The translations under genes and the position numbers were made by a program. From Fistulifera solaris (Eukaryota > Bacillariophyta > Bacillariophyceae > Naviculales > Stauroneidaceae): DNA of 64,000 nucleotides. The DNA is taken from assembly GCA_030295235.1 (NCBI GenBank), contig AP026129.1, positions 806,001 to 870,000 on the forward strand, given 5' to 3'. The first letter of the stretch is position 1. Every line of letters starts with the position of its first letter. Positions 1 through 9,055 of the stretch are shown here, one piece after another. Under the pieces are notes generated by a model. That model made no database searches and had not been told where the DNA came from. It saw nothing but the letters and a program-made list of their open reading frames with translations.

Positions 1-870
1 TCGCAAGACCAATTTTCAACAACATGGATGTTGCCATCTTCATAGCCTCACTTGTTGCTTCTTCATACTGTCGGATGAATGACGGAATGGCGTTCAACGA
101 CAAAACTGTTCGAATTGACGAAACTGTGGTGTAGGCTACAGAACCAGCTTTACTATATGCTTCCGCCGACCTGGTTCCTTTTCCTTGGTTAAATGTCATG
201 ACCGCCATCGCTGACGCGGAAACAAAGGGAATGACGCAAAGAACCACTAACGCCACTCGCCAAGACGAATAAAATGCATAGGCGATGCCAAAGATTCCGG
301 TGCAAAGAAACTGAATTCCTTCCCCAAATTTGCGTCCCAACCCACGTCGGTACTTGGTGGACGCTGGACCCACCGCATTTGCCATACCTGCAGTATCATT
401 GACGTCAAAATAAGCTGCATCTTGTCGCAAGAGAGCTTTAAACCATTTCAGGCGCAGATTCATGCAACCTCGGTAGGCGCATACTTCAAAGCACCATCCT
501 TGAATGAGACTGGCAATAAGCGCATAGGCTCCCACAACCAAGAAAGTGTACGCCAGTTCTCTGACTTGCGCTAGACCGTCATTACTTGCCGCCGAGATAT
601 CCGAAAAGCTATTGCTGAACAAATAGGCCAACGCCGGATAGACCAGGCCGTTCGCAATACCCGCAATAAAGCCGACAACAAAAGGAGCTGAGTCGAGAAA
701 CCGCATTCAAAGAGGAATCCGAGCGTTTCGCCCACGGAAGCCTGTGGAGCTGCGCTCTTTCGGCTCTTCGAAGAGTCGACTTGGCGTGAAGTTTCGGCTA
801 GCTTATCAGTCGCAGTCATTTTTTTACGCTGTTGATGCCCTTGAACCTGAATGAAAGCCTGTTTTGCCAA
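1..870 (-). CDS. ABC transporter, subfamily B (MDR/P-glycoprotein type), N-terminal part
   Basis: The minus strand encodes the start of an ABC-B exporter and runs off the left edge of the window. ATG at 870 opens a Lys/Gln-rich cytosolic N-terminus of about 45 residues. The first membrane helices follow (hydrophobic stretch containing VVGFIAGIANGLVYP), then the family signature of the intracellular loop and next helix, RGLGRKFGEGIQFL followed by IFGIAYAFYSSW. Only transmembrane domain 1 is present; Walker motifs would lie outside the window. The frame changes once near 701-702, where the plus strand has CC (GG in sense). One extra G there would join the two reading frames, so I treat it as one gene. 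The family exports lipids, drugs or metabolites using ATP; the substrate is unknown. A retrotransposon starts about 320 bp upstream of the ATG. Confidence 0.85.
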
Positions 871-1188
871 TCAACAAAACTGAAAAGAGCAATGGCAAGT
901 GAAACGCTTGCTGTTGCTGTCAGGGAAGAAAAGATAAAGGAGAACGTTGAAAATCTCTTTAAGGTTACCAAAAACTAATGAAAGCGGACGAAGCACAAGC
1001 AGAAAGCAGACTGCAATCAGCAATCAGCAATAAAACGTCGTCGGATTGTGAAATGGCGGAACTGAACGACCTCTCACAATGAAGGCGTAGGAATGCATGG
1101 GAACACCCGCGAACAATCGGATACGTGAGTACGTTAGTACCAGTAGCGTTTTCGAAGTCCATTTTCCATTTTCTTCTGACTCAGCTAT
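871..1188. other. Intergenic region upstream of the ABC transporter
   Basis: No gene is seen. It holds the 5' flank and presumed promoter of the leftward ABC transporter, cut by the retrotransposon insertion at 1194. A 65-codon minus-strand frame here (965-1162) has no recognisable feature. Confidence 0.6.
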
Positions 1189-1193
1189 GGATT
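1189..1193. repeat. Target-site duplication, left copy (GGATT)
   Basis: The five bases GGATT lie directly outside the left LTR and are repeated directly outside the right LTR at 6200-6204. This is the 5-bp duplication expected from an LTR-retrotransposon integrase. Confidence 0.93.
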
Positions 1194-1415
1194 TGCCGTA
1201 CCCTACGATAAGGACAATTGCGAAATGAAAATTGTAAGCTAAAGGTGAGTTACTCTATTTGACGAGCGGATCCAGGAGGATTCGCTAGGAACAATGAAGA
1301 TCCCTGCAGGTCTGGAACCTTCGCTTGTTCCCGTGCTTCCAAGACTAATACGTAGAGATGACGTCAGCAACTCATGGAGACAGAAAAGGTTAGGGATGAG
1401 CCGTAGGCCAGCGCA
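1194..1415 (-). repeat. 3' LTR of the retrotransposon
   Basis: A 222-bp direct repeat of 5978-6199 at a constant offset of 4,784 bp, with one mismatch and no gaps. It starts TGCCGT and ends GCGCA on the plus strand. The integrase frame ends inside it, so the end of pol overlaps the LTR. Confidence 0.95.
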
Positions 1416-2797
1416 TACTGCCTCTCAAGGGGGGTCTGAGATGAAACGGGAGCAGAGGAACCTTGTAAATAGGAGAAAACCTCTACTGTCGATATGGTTT
1501 GACGCGACGAATGGAAATTCGTTCGATCGTAAAGGCATTTCGTCGAATGCTGATGGTACCATTGGTATGGACTTGGACAATCGTAGAATGGTCCGTACGC
1601 TCGAGGCGCAAGTTTAGAAGGATTGTCGGCTAATTTTAGCACTTTATCACCAATACGATAATCGTACGAAAATCTTTTGCGATTAGCTAGAATCATACGC
1701 TTGTCAATAAGTTGTTGACGATGTTGTTGGATATTAATCCAATCTGCAACGACCGGTAGGTCGAGAAGCATGTCCCGGCCAAAAACAAGTGACCCAGGTG
1801 TTGCTTTTAAACCGCTGTGCAACGAAGCGCGTATTGCATACATGCAATTGGCCAAGGCAGTGTCGACCATTTGTTTACCACTGGTAATGCCTGTGGAAGT
1901 GGCTAAGCGCGTCATGGTGCGAAGGGTGTTACCGACGACCTGATGCATGCGCTCACAAATTGAATTCCCTTGGGGATTTTTGACCGTAGTAGGACGTGGA
2001 GTGATATGATTTTCCGCAAGTAGTGTTTGAAAACCGTTACCGGTAAATTCAGTACCGTTGTCGTAAGTAACACTTACTGGTTTTGGATAGCGTGATAACC
2101 ACACGTTATTGAATTGCATAGCAACGTGGTCTGACGTTTTATTGTCGAGTCGGACGAGCTCTGTCAGATGTGTGACTGGGTCGATCATTGTCAACGCAAT
2201 AAATGTTTCATCGTAACCATGAAGATTGAGAGTCCACGGACCAATCAGGTCAACATGAACTTCACGCCATGGATGGGCGGAGGCTTCGCGGGGCGCAGTT
2301 TCGCCATAGCCACGGGAAGGCGGTTTAGCCATTTGGCATTCGTCACACTTGGCAACAATTTGCTCGATGACATCACGAAGTTTCGTGTTGTACAAGTGGA
2401 TGCCGATGGTGTCTTCAAGACGCCGCTGGCCAAGATGACCAAGAGTGTGATGATACCACTCGACTGCCGGACGAAGTAATTCGTCTGGAAGGTAAACCTT
2501 CCAAGGTTCTGAGGGTGCTGGGATGTAACAGCAGAGCTCGAGGTCAGGGGCAAGTTGATTCATCAGAAATTTTTCTGGATGTTTTTCGCGCAGAAGGTTT
2601 AGCCGGGCGTCCCTCAGCTGTGCTTCGCGGATTGTTCGGTAGTCGACTACGAACGGAACCACCTCGGTGGGTGGTAGGTTGACAAAACAATCTAAAAGAT
2701 CAGAGTCGTCGAGTGCCATGGAACTTTGTGTGTCTCGCGCAGGCAAGTCTGCGCCGGAACCGGGATTTTTGTTTTCATCGAATGAAAGCCGTGACAA
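1364..2797 (-). CDS. Retrotransposon integrase (C-terminal part of pol)
   Basis: This reading frame carries an integrase core. The N-terminal zinc-binding HHCC module is visible as HHTLGHL followed about 30 residues later by CDECQ. The catalytic triad D-D-E follows: D in VDLIGPW, D in YDNGTEF, E in GNSICERMHQ. The first residues (SRLSF) continue the conserved end of the RNase H domain encoded just upstream, so this is not a separate gene but the end of pol; the 2797 boundary is only where the frame opens. The stop at 1364 lies within the LTR. The protein would catalyse 3' processing and strand transfer of the element's cDNA. No chromodomain is obvious at the C-terminus. Confidence 0.9.
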   Translation of the reverse strand: MSRLSFDENKNPGSGADLPARDTQSSMALDDSDLLDCFVNLPPTEVVPFVVDYRTIREAQLRDARLNLLREKHPEKFLMNQLAPDLELCCYIPAPSEPWKVYLPDELLRPAVEWYHHTLGHLGQRRLEDTIGIHLYNTKLRDVIEQIVAKCDECQMAKPPSRGYGETAPREASAHPWREVHVDLIGPWTLNLHGYDETFIALTMIDPVTHLTELVRLDNKTSDHVAMQFNNVWLSRYPKPVSVTYDNGTEFTGNGFQTLLAENHITPRPTTVKNPQGNSICERMHQVVGNTLRTMTRLATSTGITSGKQMVDTALANCMYAIRASLHSGLKATPGSLVFGRDMLLDLPVVADWINIQQHRQQLIDKRMILANRKRFSYDYRIGDKVLKLADNPSKLAPRAYGPFYDCPSPYQWYHQHSTKCLYDRTNFHSSRQTISTVEVFSYLQGSSAPVSSQTPLERQYALAYGSSLTFSVSMSC

Positions 2798-2878
2798 TGC
2801 ATCAGCAAGAGGGTTATCAATGCCCTTTATGTGATGGAGTTTGATACCAAACTCTTCCAGAGAAGAGTCCCCAGCGAA

Positions 2879-3451
2879 TTACTCGCTGGGATTGTGTTGA
2901 CAAATCGGATGAACCGACGTTGTTGAGGTGGTCTGTATAGACATGGAGGTCAGGGCAACCGTAGAGCATAGTTTTAAATTCTTTAAGAACTTCAACAACT
3001 GATAGTAACTCTTTTCACCAACGGTGTAGTTGCGTTGAGCTGCATTGAGCTTCTTTGACCAGTAGGCGACTGGAGCGCCTTCTTGCATGATAACAGCACC
3101 CATTTGGGTGTCGCTGGCATCTGTATAGATGTGAAATGGTTTGTTATGATCCGGGTATCGGAGGAATGCATCTTTGGCGAGAAGAGCTTTTATCTGCGCG
3201 AATGATTTGTTCATTGCTTCGGTCCAGATGAGTTTTGCGTTACCGCTAGAAACAGCAGTTAATGGAGCCAGAACTCCAGAGCGTTGTCGCCACATGTCGC
3301 GATAAAAGTTTACCGCGCCGAGGAAAGAGCGGAGTGCTTTCTTTGTTTTTGGTTTGTTGATCGCGAGGATCGCATTGATTTTCTTACGCCAAGGCTTGAG
3401 CCCTGTCGGAGTAAGCCAGTAACCTAGCCAGTCGGTTTCTTGAACCCCCAC
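2879..3451 (-). CDS. Retrotransposon RNase H domain (part of pol)
   Basis: This frame contains the reverse-transcriptase thumb (DWLGYWLTPTGLKPW) and the RNase H domain typical of gypsy elements, including FHIYTDASDTQMGAV with a catalytic Asp and APVAYWSKKL. The expected conserved end (VYTDH-like motif, then ADALSRL) is found in other frames: a one-base frame change near 3014 and another near 2860 separate it from this frame. Upstream it joins the reverse transcriptase frame at a run of five G near 3446. It degrades the RNA strand during reverse transcription. Confidence 0.85.
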   Translation of the reverse strand: MGVQETDWLGYWLTPTGLKPWRKKINAILAINKPKTKKALRSFLGAVNFYRDMWRQRSGVLAPLTAVSSGNAKLIWTEAMNKSFAQIKALLAKDAFLRYPDHNKPFHIYTDASDTQMGAVIMQEGAPVAYWSKKLNAAQRNYTVGEKSYYQLLKFLKNLKLCSTVALTSMSIQTTSTTSVHPICQHNPSE

Positions 3452-3981
3452 TCACATTTGAGTGGATTCACAGTGAAGTTATTATCTTGTAAGATAGTTA
3501 AGACTTTATCAAGCGATTTGATATGATCAGTCCAGGAATTGGAAAAGCAGCCTACATCGTCGATGTAGCAGTTGACTTCGTCGAGTTGACGGAAGAGATC
3601 TTCCATGACTTCTTGAGCGATGTCAGGGGCCATTGATATGCCCATCGGTAGACGATTATATCTATAGTTGCCGAAAGGCGTGCAGATGACGCAAAGGTCC
3701 TTGCTTTCTTCGGTGAGTTCGAAGGTGTAGTAATGCATTGAGACATCAATTTTGGAGAAAAAACTGTAGCCCGATCGTTGCGACAAAATGTCGGTTATTT
3801 TTGGGATAGGATAAACCTTTCGTTTAATAACTTTATTAAGTTCTCTGAAATCAGAAATCCATCGGACGCGACCGTCCTTTTTTGGTATAATAAAGGATGG
3901 AGCGAGCCATTCGTTTGCTCCGCAAGGAGACAAGACGCCAATTTGGACGAGCCGTTCGATTTCGGCTTTGAACGTTTTCAA
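3424..3981 (-). CDS. Retrotransposon reverse transcriptase (part of pol)
   Basis: The frame holds the fingers and palm of a Ty3/gypsy reverse transcriptase: LVQIGVLSPCGANEWLAP, FIIPKKDGRVRWISDFRELN, the YPIPKI motif, FSKIDVS with the first catalytic Asp, NRLPMGISMAP, and the catalytic box NCYIDDVGCF. All key residues are present. The start at 3981 is an internal methionine; the domain continues from the protease frame through one frame change near 4245 next to a T run. The enzyme copies the element RNA into DNA. Confidence 0.92.
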   Translation of the reverse strand: MKTFKAEIERLVQIGVLSPCGANEWLAPSFIIPKKDGRVRWISDFRELNKVIKRKVYPIPKITDILSQRSGYSFFSKIDVSMHYYTFELTEESKDLCVICTPFGNYRYNRLPMGISMAPDIAQEVMEDLFRQLDEVNCYIDDVGCFSNSWTDHIKSLDKVLTILQDNNFTVNPLKCEWGFKKPTG

Positions 3982-5650
3982 ATGATAACGAGAAACGCCG
4001 TAAGGTCGTTTTGCGACGGGTGTTGCGCCGGGTTGGAGTTCGAGATGAACTTTTTGCGATGATATTTACCGAGCTGTCCGGAGAAAAGCTTTTTATATTT
4101 TGAAAATAGTTGCGCGAGGTCCTGCCTCTGTGATGGTGTGAGATGTTTCTGTTGCAAAGCAACGGAAGTCGGATCGACTGATTCGTATTTAGATTCAAGA
4201 ATATCTTTGGATTTATATCCTGCCTCTCGGGCAATCTGTTCACGAAAGGTGAGGCGATCGTTAAAGGATCATCGGCGTGTTCGGAAACGAACGACGCGGA
4301 AGGTTGATTTGCGAAATAATCGGCAGGCCGAAATGGTATCATTTCGTCGAGCCATCGCACAGTGAGAGTAGAACTCAAAATGTCTATACCCAATGGGATA
4401 AGAACGTCATTACCTAGAATGATATCGTAGATAGAAGTATCATTATTGAAAACTGTGGCTTTGATATTGCCGTTTATTTTCAACGAAGTTGAGAATTCAG
4501 GAAGCATCATTTCTGATAAAATGACTTCGTGGCGATGTACTTCAGTACCGTGAATGCCCTGGACTTTACGTCCGGGGACCGTAGTTGGTTGTGTACCCTT
4601 AGGTAAAGCGCGACGGTTGATAAATGTTTTATCGGAACCTGAGTCAAAAAGAATTCGAAGAATTCGCTGATTCGGTAGATTTTGAATTGTTTTACAATAC
4701 ATAGTGGTGATTGGACGGACAGTCGTTGAGATGTAGTTGATACTACCAGTGTTAGGCATTAGACTAATGTCGGAAGTACCCGAATGGTACATTGTGTCAC
4801 ATAGTGCAGCGAAGTCCGGGTGGACCTTTTTGTCATTTTCCTCGCTAGGAGGCGGAGCCATTTGATTGGCTGAGGAATAGGACAGAAAAATTTGTTCACT
4901 CGAGGTGAGGAAAGCATGCTCATTCGACGACACGTCTGAAAGGCTGGTGATGATATGCGCGCCGAAATCGGCTGCATTGGAGTAAGTTGATCCATAAGGG
5001 TCGATAAAGACTCGTTGGTCGATTGATGAGGCGTGGATAACATCGTTATCGCGAGGGATGAATGACGATTCCCACGTTGAGGTGGCGATGTCCCAACCAG
5101 TTAATCTGGCCACGACATGCGCCGTGTCGGTCGCAACGTTTGTTGCATTAATGAAATTATTGGACAAAAACGTTCCATGAATATCCACTAATGTGGAGGG
5201 AGGGGCATTATTATGCTGATGCGCGACGTTATTGTTCGATGCTCGCGACTGAGTTGTAAACGAAGCTGTCGACAATGCGATTTTTGTCGAATCGCGTCGA
5301 CTCGTTTTCTTTAACATTGTTAAAGTTGTGCCCTTTAAGGTGCTTTTTAGTTCGAATAATATTCTTTTGATTTTTGTGTTTATTTGTATATTTGTTTGTA
5401 AGTTTACGGTGACCGTGTTTTGCTTTTGATTTGAAACGAAGTTTGTGATGATGCGGTTCTGTCGCGAGAACGGATGAACAAGGAGAAAAATACTCCGCAA
5501 TGAAGCAATCAATAGTGTTGTTGAACGATTCAACGGATGTTGAGGGCTGGTTGTCCACAATGGAATGCCAAGTGCGATTGAGGTTTGGCGGAACCAGAGT
5601 GCGAGGAAAGACCTCGAAAAGCGCCGATCCAATGGATGCGACTGGAACAA
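3851..5650 (-). CDS. Retrotransposon gag-linker and aspartic protease (N-terminal part of pol)
   Basis: This frame covers a polar linker and a retropepsin-like aspartic protease. The active-site motif is ILFDSGSDKTFINR, with a downstream flap-like segment and the ILGNDVL motif equivalent to ILG(R/N)D of gypsy proteases. The useful part is about 5290-4245. Beyond 4245 the true pol sequence continues in the reverse transcriptase frame. Relative to gag this frame is shifted by +1, which would fit a programmed +1 gag-pol frameshift, though a sequence error is equally possible. Confidence 0.78.
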   Translation of the reverse strand: MFQSHPLDRRFSRSFLALWFRQTSIALGIPLWTTSPQHPLNRSTTLLIASLRSIFLLVHPFSRQNRIITNFVSNQKQNTVTVNLQTNIQINTKIKRILFELKSTLKGTTLTMLKKTSRRDSTKIALSTASFTTQSRASNNNVAHQHNNAPPSTLVDIHGTFLSNNFINATNVATDTAHVVARLTGWDIATSTWESSFIPRDNDVIHASSIDQRVFIDPYGSTYSNAADFGAHIITSLSDVSSNEHAFLTSSEQIFLSYSSANQMAPPPSEENDKKVHPDFAALCDTMYHSGTSDISLMPNTGSINYISTTVRPITTMYCKTIQNLPNQRILRILFDSGSDKTFINRRALPKGTQPTTVPGRKVQGIHGTEVHRHEVILSEMMLPEFSTSLKINGNIKATVFNNDTSIYDIILGNDVLIPLGIDILSSTLTVRWLDEMIPFRPADYFANQPSASFVSEHADDPLTIASPFVNRLPERQDINPKIFLNLNTNQSIRLPLLCNRNISHHHRGRTSRNYFQNIKSFSPDSSVNIIAKSSSRTPTRRNTRRKTTLRRFSLSFENVQSRNRTARPNWRLVSLRSKRMARSILYYTKKGRSRPMDF

Positions 5651-5930
5651 CGGACGTGATAGTCGCAGAAATTCGATTGATGTGATCCATCAAGGTTTCA
5701 GAATTGACTGGTTGGTCCATAATAAGAGGAAATTCGCGTTCATAGGACGTCTTGTTGATTGTGAACCGAATGTTCTGGGTGATCTCCATCGGGGAGGCGT
5801 CGTCGTGAAGACTGTTGTTGATGTTTGGTACATGTTCAAAGAACGATGTGTTCACTGTAGAACCGTTGTTGGTCTGTGAAAGACTTTCTTTGTTTATGCT
5901 GTTCATCGCGGAACGGGGGATATTTCTCAT
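5229..5930 (-). CDS. Retrotransposon Gag-like protein
   Basis: This is the first frame after the 5' LTR, with an ATG at 5930, 48 bp inside the element. It is 233 codons, Asn/Ser/Thr-rich at the N-terminus and strongly Lys/His/Arg-rich near its end, which suits nucleic-acid binding. No CCHC zinc knuckle is visible. Position, not motif, is the main reason for calling it Gag. It ends near the start of the +1 frame that carries the protease. Confidence 0.6.
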   Translation of the reverse strand: MRNIPRSAMNSINKESLSQTNNGSTVNTSFFEHVPNINNSLHDDASPMEITQNIRFTINKTSYEREFPLIMDQPVNSETLMDHINRISATITSVVPVASIGSALFEVFPRTLVPPNLNRTWHSIVDNQPSTSVESFNNTIDCFIAEYFSPCSSVLATEPHHHKLRFKSKAKHGHRKLTNKYTNKHKNQKNIIRTKKHLKGHNFNNVKENESTRFDKNRIVDSFVYNSVASIEQ

Positions 5931-5977
5931 GTTAGAGATGAATGTTTTGAAAAAAAAATTTCAGCGAGTGATCACTA

Positions 5978-6199
5978 TGCCGTGCCCTACGATAAGGACA
6001 ATTGCGAAATGAAAATTGTAAGCTAAAGGTGAGTTACTCTATTTGACGAGCGGATCCAGGAGGATTCGCTAGGAACAATGAAGATCCCTGCAGGTCTGGA
6101 ACCTTCGCTTGTTCCCGTGCTTCCAAGACTAATACGTAGAGATGACGTCAGCAACTCATGGAGACAGAAAAGGTTAGGGATGAGCCGTAGGCCAGCGCA
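5978..6199 (-). repeat. 5' LTR of the retrotransposon
   Basis: The partner of the LTR at 1194-1415, with one mismatch in 222 bp. Because the element reads leftward this copy would supply its promoter. The bases just inside it (TAGTGATCACTC in sense) do not match a usual TGG-starting tRNA primer site. Confidence 0.95.
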
Positions 6200-6204
6200 G
6201 GATT
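6200..6204. repeat. Target-site duplication, right copy (GGATT)
   Basis: Matches the five bases directly left of the element at 1189-1193. Confidence 0.93.
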
Positions 6205-6667
6205 CGCTCACTGATCCTCGCCTCGGTGAGATGGAAGTACATTTCATCGTAGAGCGAGTACCTAGTATTTCTCACTATCAACCCTGAAGTTGATTGCTCC
6301 TATTTTGATCCAAATAAAGAATAACCTTAACCACAGCGTGTCCGTCGCGTGAGTCACGCGATCATCTGCAAGGACGTTTTAGTCGTGACCCAAAGGGGAC
6401 ATTATGATATCATTCAGTCCCGACTATAAGTCCTTCATCTTCGTTGGCGACAGCACGCGCGCACGCGCTCACACTTTGGGCCGCACGAAATGCGAGACAC
6501 GAGTGAGAACTGCGAACCGAACAAGAAACCAGGAAAGACGCCAAAAAGTTGCGCCTCGACCATTAAAAGAATCTTACCTGATAATTGTATGCATCACAAA
6601 ACAAAAAAATCGACCGACGAGATAAAAAAACGGCCGAGAACGCTATTCATAACGATTGCTGCAAACC
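6205..6667. other. Intergenic region between retrotransposon and SET gene
   Basis: No gene is seen. It includes a GCGC/GCACGC-rich stretch (about 6450-6475) and then A-rich sequence before the SET gene start, presumably its promoter and 5' UTR. Confidence 0.55.
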
Positions 6668-8767
6668 ATGATAACATTCCTTCTCCGTTTTGAATTGTCT
6701 GCTCTCATTGCGGTGATGCGCATGGCGCTGTCGGCATCGGAATGTCGGATTTACATGGCCCCCTCGTCTCTCGGCGGCGCATCGTTCGGAATCTACACGA
6801 CATCACCGATCGATGCAGGAGAAAAATTGCTGAGAGGAAATGACGGTCCGAATATTGCTGTTACGGATCCCCATCAACATGGTTCACCAGAGCGACTCCA
6901 GTGGACCGAGTTATTTGACAATTATTGGTGGGGACGAGGGGTTGCCGATCAAGTGTTTTACGAAGCCAAAACGGTACTCGACTTTCAGGATACTTTTGGT
7001 TCGCTGCCGAATCACCACTGTGTATTGGTAAGACTTGCGTGTTCGTCCTCACTTTTTCATCGATCGACCACTTATACGTTTGATCGCATCAACGAAAGGA
7101 CTCAATCTGGCATCGTGCGCCAAAAGTCGCTTACCTTGACTTTATGGATCCTGGCGGTCCTGGAACGGGTGCATTTTCATATCACACCAGTCGCCAATTC
7201 TATGCGTCGGTACGTTGTGTTATTTTTTTTGTAGTCATTTGACAAGTTGATCGCATTCTCGACGACTCATCTTATGTGTAGAGAAAACTGCAAGCTGGGG
7301 AAGAGATCTTTCTAAATTACGGTCATTGCTCAGACGAGGGTTCTGATCTGTTCAGTTCACCAGACTGGAGTAGCCTTATTGCGAAAACCAACGACTACAA
7401 ACTGGCTACGAATGTTGCTATTTATCTTTTATCGGTTCATTTGTCAAAGCCATTGTCGTCTGATGAATACCAACATTTGATTAACACAACGGATATCTTT
7501 CAGGGAGAGATTGTGAGCGATCGGGTTCGCTCGTTGCTACCAAGTACTATGGAAGAACTGATACAAGTATTAGCAGTCGATCCAGAGTTACCGCTCGAAC
7601 AGAAACTCGCGCGATTTGTAGGAAAAGCTATATCCTCTCCGGAATGGATCAAAGAAAACGGACTTTGTTTGGAGAATTTGAGGCCCGCTCCTAGTACATT
7701 ACCCAATGCTGGACAGGGCGCTTTCGCACAAAACGTAATCGAAAAAGGCGAAATAATTGTTCCTGTTCCCTTGCTTCACGTCACGGATCGCGAGGCATTC
7801 CGACTTCCCGATGATAAATACCAACTCATGTTGAATTACTGTTTCGGGCACGACGAATCTAGCTTGCTACTGTGTCCCCTGACCAATGCCGTTCTGATCA
7901 ATCACTGCAGCTCACACCGACAACAGTGTGGACCGGAAGGCCCGAATGCAGTTTTGCAATGGTCTTCCGGTTGGGAACCGCGGCAGGATGAATTCTCGAA
8001 CATGACCGTAGCCAAATTGGGTGAACAACCGGGCCGCGGACTGGCATTTGAAGTAGTAGCGATACGCCGCATTGAACCAGGAGACGAGGTACGTGAATCG
8101 CAGGACGTCTCCTTACTTGTAGTAATATTTTTTCTCACTCACATTACGCGACTGGTCACAGGTATTCATTGACTATGGTCTTTCTTGGGAGAGAGCATGG
8201 GAAGATCATGTTGCCACGTGGGAAACGCCCTATTCGTCGAATTACGTTTCAATCCAAAGTCTGAACGACGCGTTGGTCACTCCAAAAATGTCGGGAGATT
8301 TGCGTGAAATTGAAGATACGACTTTCTTTACCGGATGTTTTTACTGGTCGAGTTCCGACGACTATGATTCTAGTTACGTCGAAGAAAACCCTGATTGGAC
8401 CGAATTGAGCGATGAGGAGATTTTGGAACACTACTCCAGCGACGGAAGCATTTTTGTTGGTGATTATGAGTCTCACAACGGGAACAACTATTGGCCATGC
8501 TCCGTATTGTATCAAGATACCGAAGAGGATGACGAAGAGAGTTATGTCGTCCGCATTCACCAGGCACCATTCGAAAGCACCATGCCATGGAATGAGAAAG
8601 ACTTGCCCCGCATTTTGACGAAATACCCTCGTTCGTCCATTCATTTTTTCAAAAGGCCGTATAAAAGTGCCCAACATTTGCCGAACGCTTTCCGTCATTC
8701 CATTGGCATCCCGAACCACATGTTCCCACTGCAGTGGAGAAACCGATACTACGAAACATCAAAGTGA
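6668..8767 (+). CDS. Protein with two SET-like domains (putative protein lysine methyltransferase)
   Basis: Four exons: 6668-7027, 7099-7209, 7282-8088 and 8162-8767 (627 residues, no frame breaks). The first intron acceptor (AAAG) is weak; the other splice sites are standard. A hydrophobic N-terminus (about residues 1-25) could be a signal peptide or membrane anchor. Two SET-like modules can be seen. Module 1 has GGASFGIYTT, LPNHHC and a closing AGEEIFLNYG. Module 2 has NAGQGAFAQNVIEKGE, LINHC with NAVLQW, and PGDEVFIDYG. These correspond to the glycine-rich start, the NHxx cofactor motif and the catalytic-Tyr end of SET domains. SET proteins transfer methyl groups from S-adenosylmethionine to lysines; no post-SET cysteine cluster is seen, and the substrate is unknown. 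The C-terminal 130 residues are acidic and unrecognised. Confidence 0.8.
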
Positions 8768-9055
8768 TCTTACCGGTATTATTGTGTTAATTAACTGAAG
8801 CTGTATATATTTTATTGTGTACCGCTTTACTTTGATTTGTTTTACGTAGAATCATCTGAACCGTTTTTTTGCTCGTGCAGACAGAGCAGAGAAAAGCAAA
8901 GAAGGTGCATAACGACGTATTCTTTTAATTTTGCCTTGACTGGGTCCATATCATTATTTCATTCATTGCTAGAGTCGGTGAATCATCGAAAGATAGAGAA
9001 AGACAGCACAAGCAATTCGCATTACTTTTTCGTGAAAAGGCGCCCAAGATTCACA

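Larger units (their letters stand above)
1194..6199 (-). mobile_element. Complete Ty3/gypsy-type LTR retrotransposon
   Basis: This is a 5,006-bp element with 222-bp direct LTRs that begin TG and end CA and differ at one position (1200 A versus 5984 G). A 5-bp target duplication flanks it. Read on the minus strand, the coding order is gag, aspartic protease (DSG), reverse transcriptase (YIDD), RNase H, integrase (HHCC zinc finger and D-D-E). That order defines the Ty3/gypsy (Metaviridae-type) class. Near-identical LTRs indicate recent insertion. The pol region is broken by about four frame changes, each next to a short homopolymer, in the same manner as the host genes of this window, so the real element may be intact. 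No convincing tRNA primer-binding site follows the 5' LTR and only a weak purine tract precedes the 3' LTR. Confidence 0.95.

Noticed and set aside
5955-5977. tRNA primer-binding site of the retrotransposon
   Set aside because: The sequence directly inside the 5' LTR does not start with TGG and I could not match it to a tRNA 3' end.
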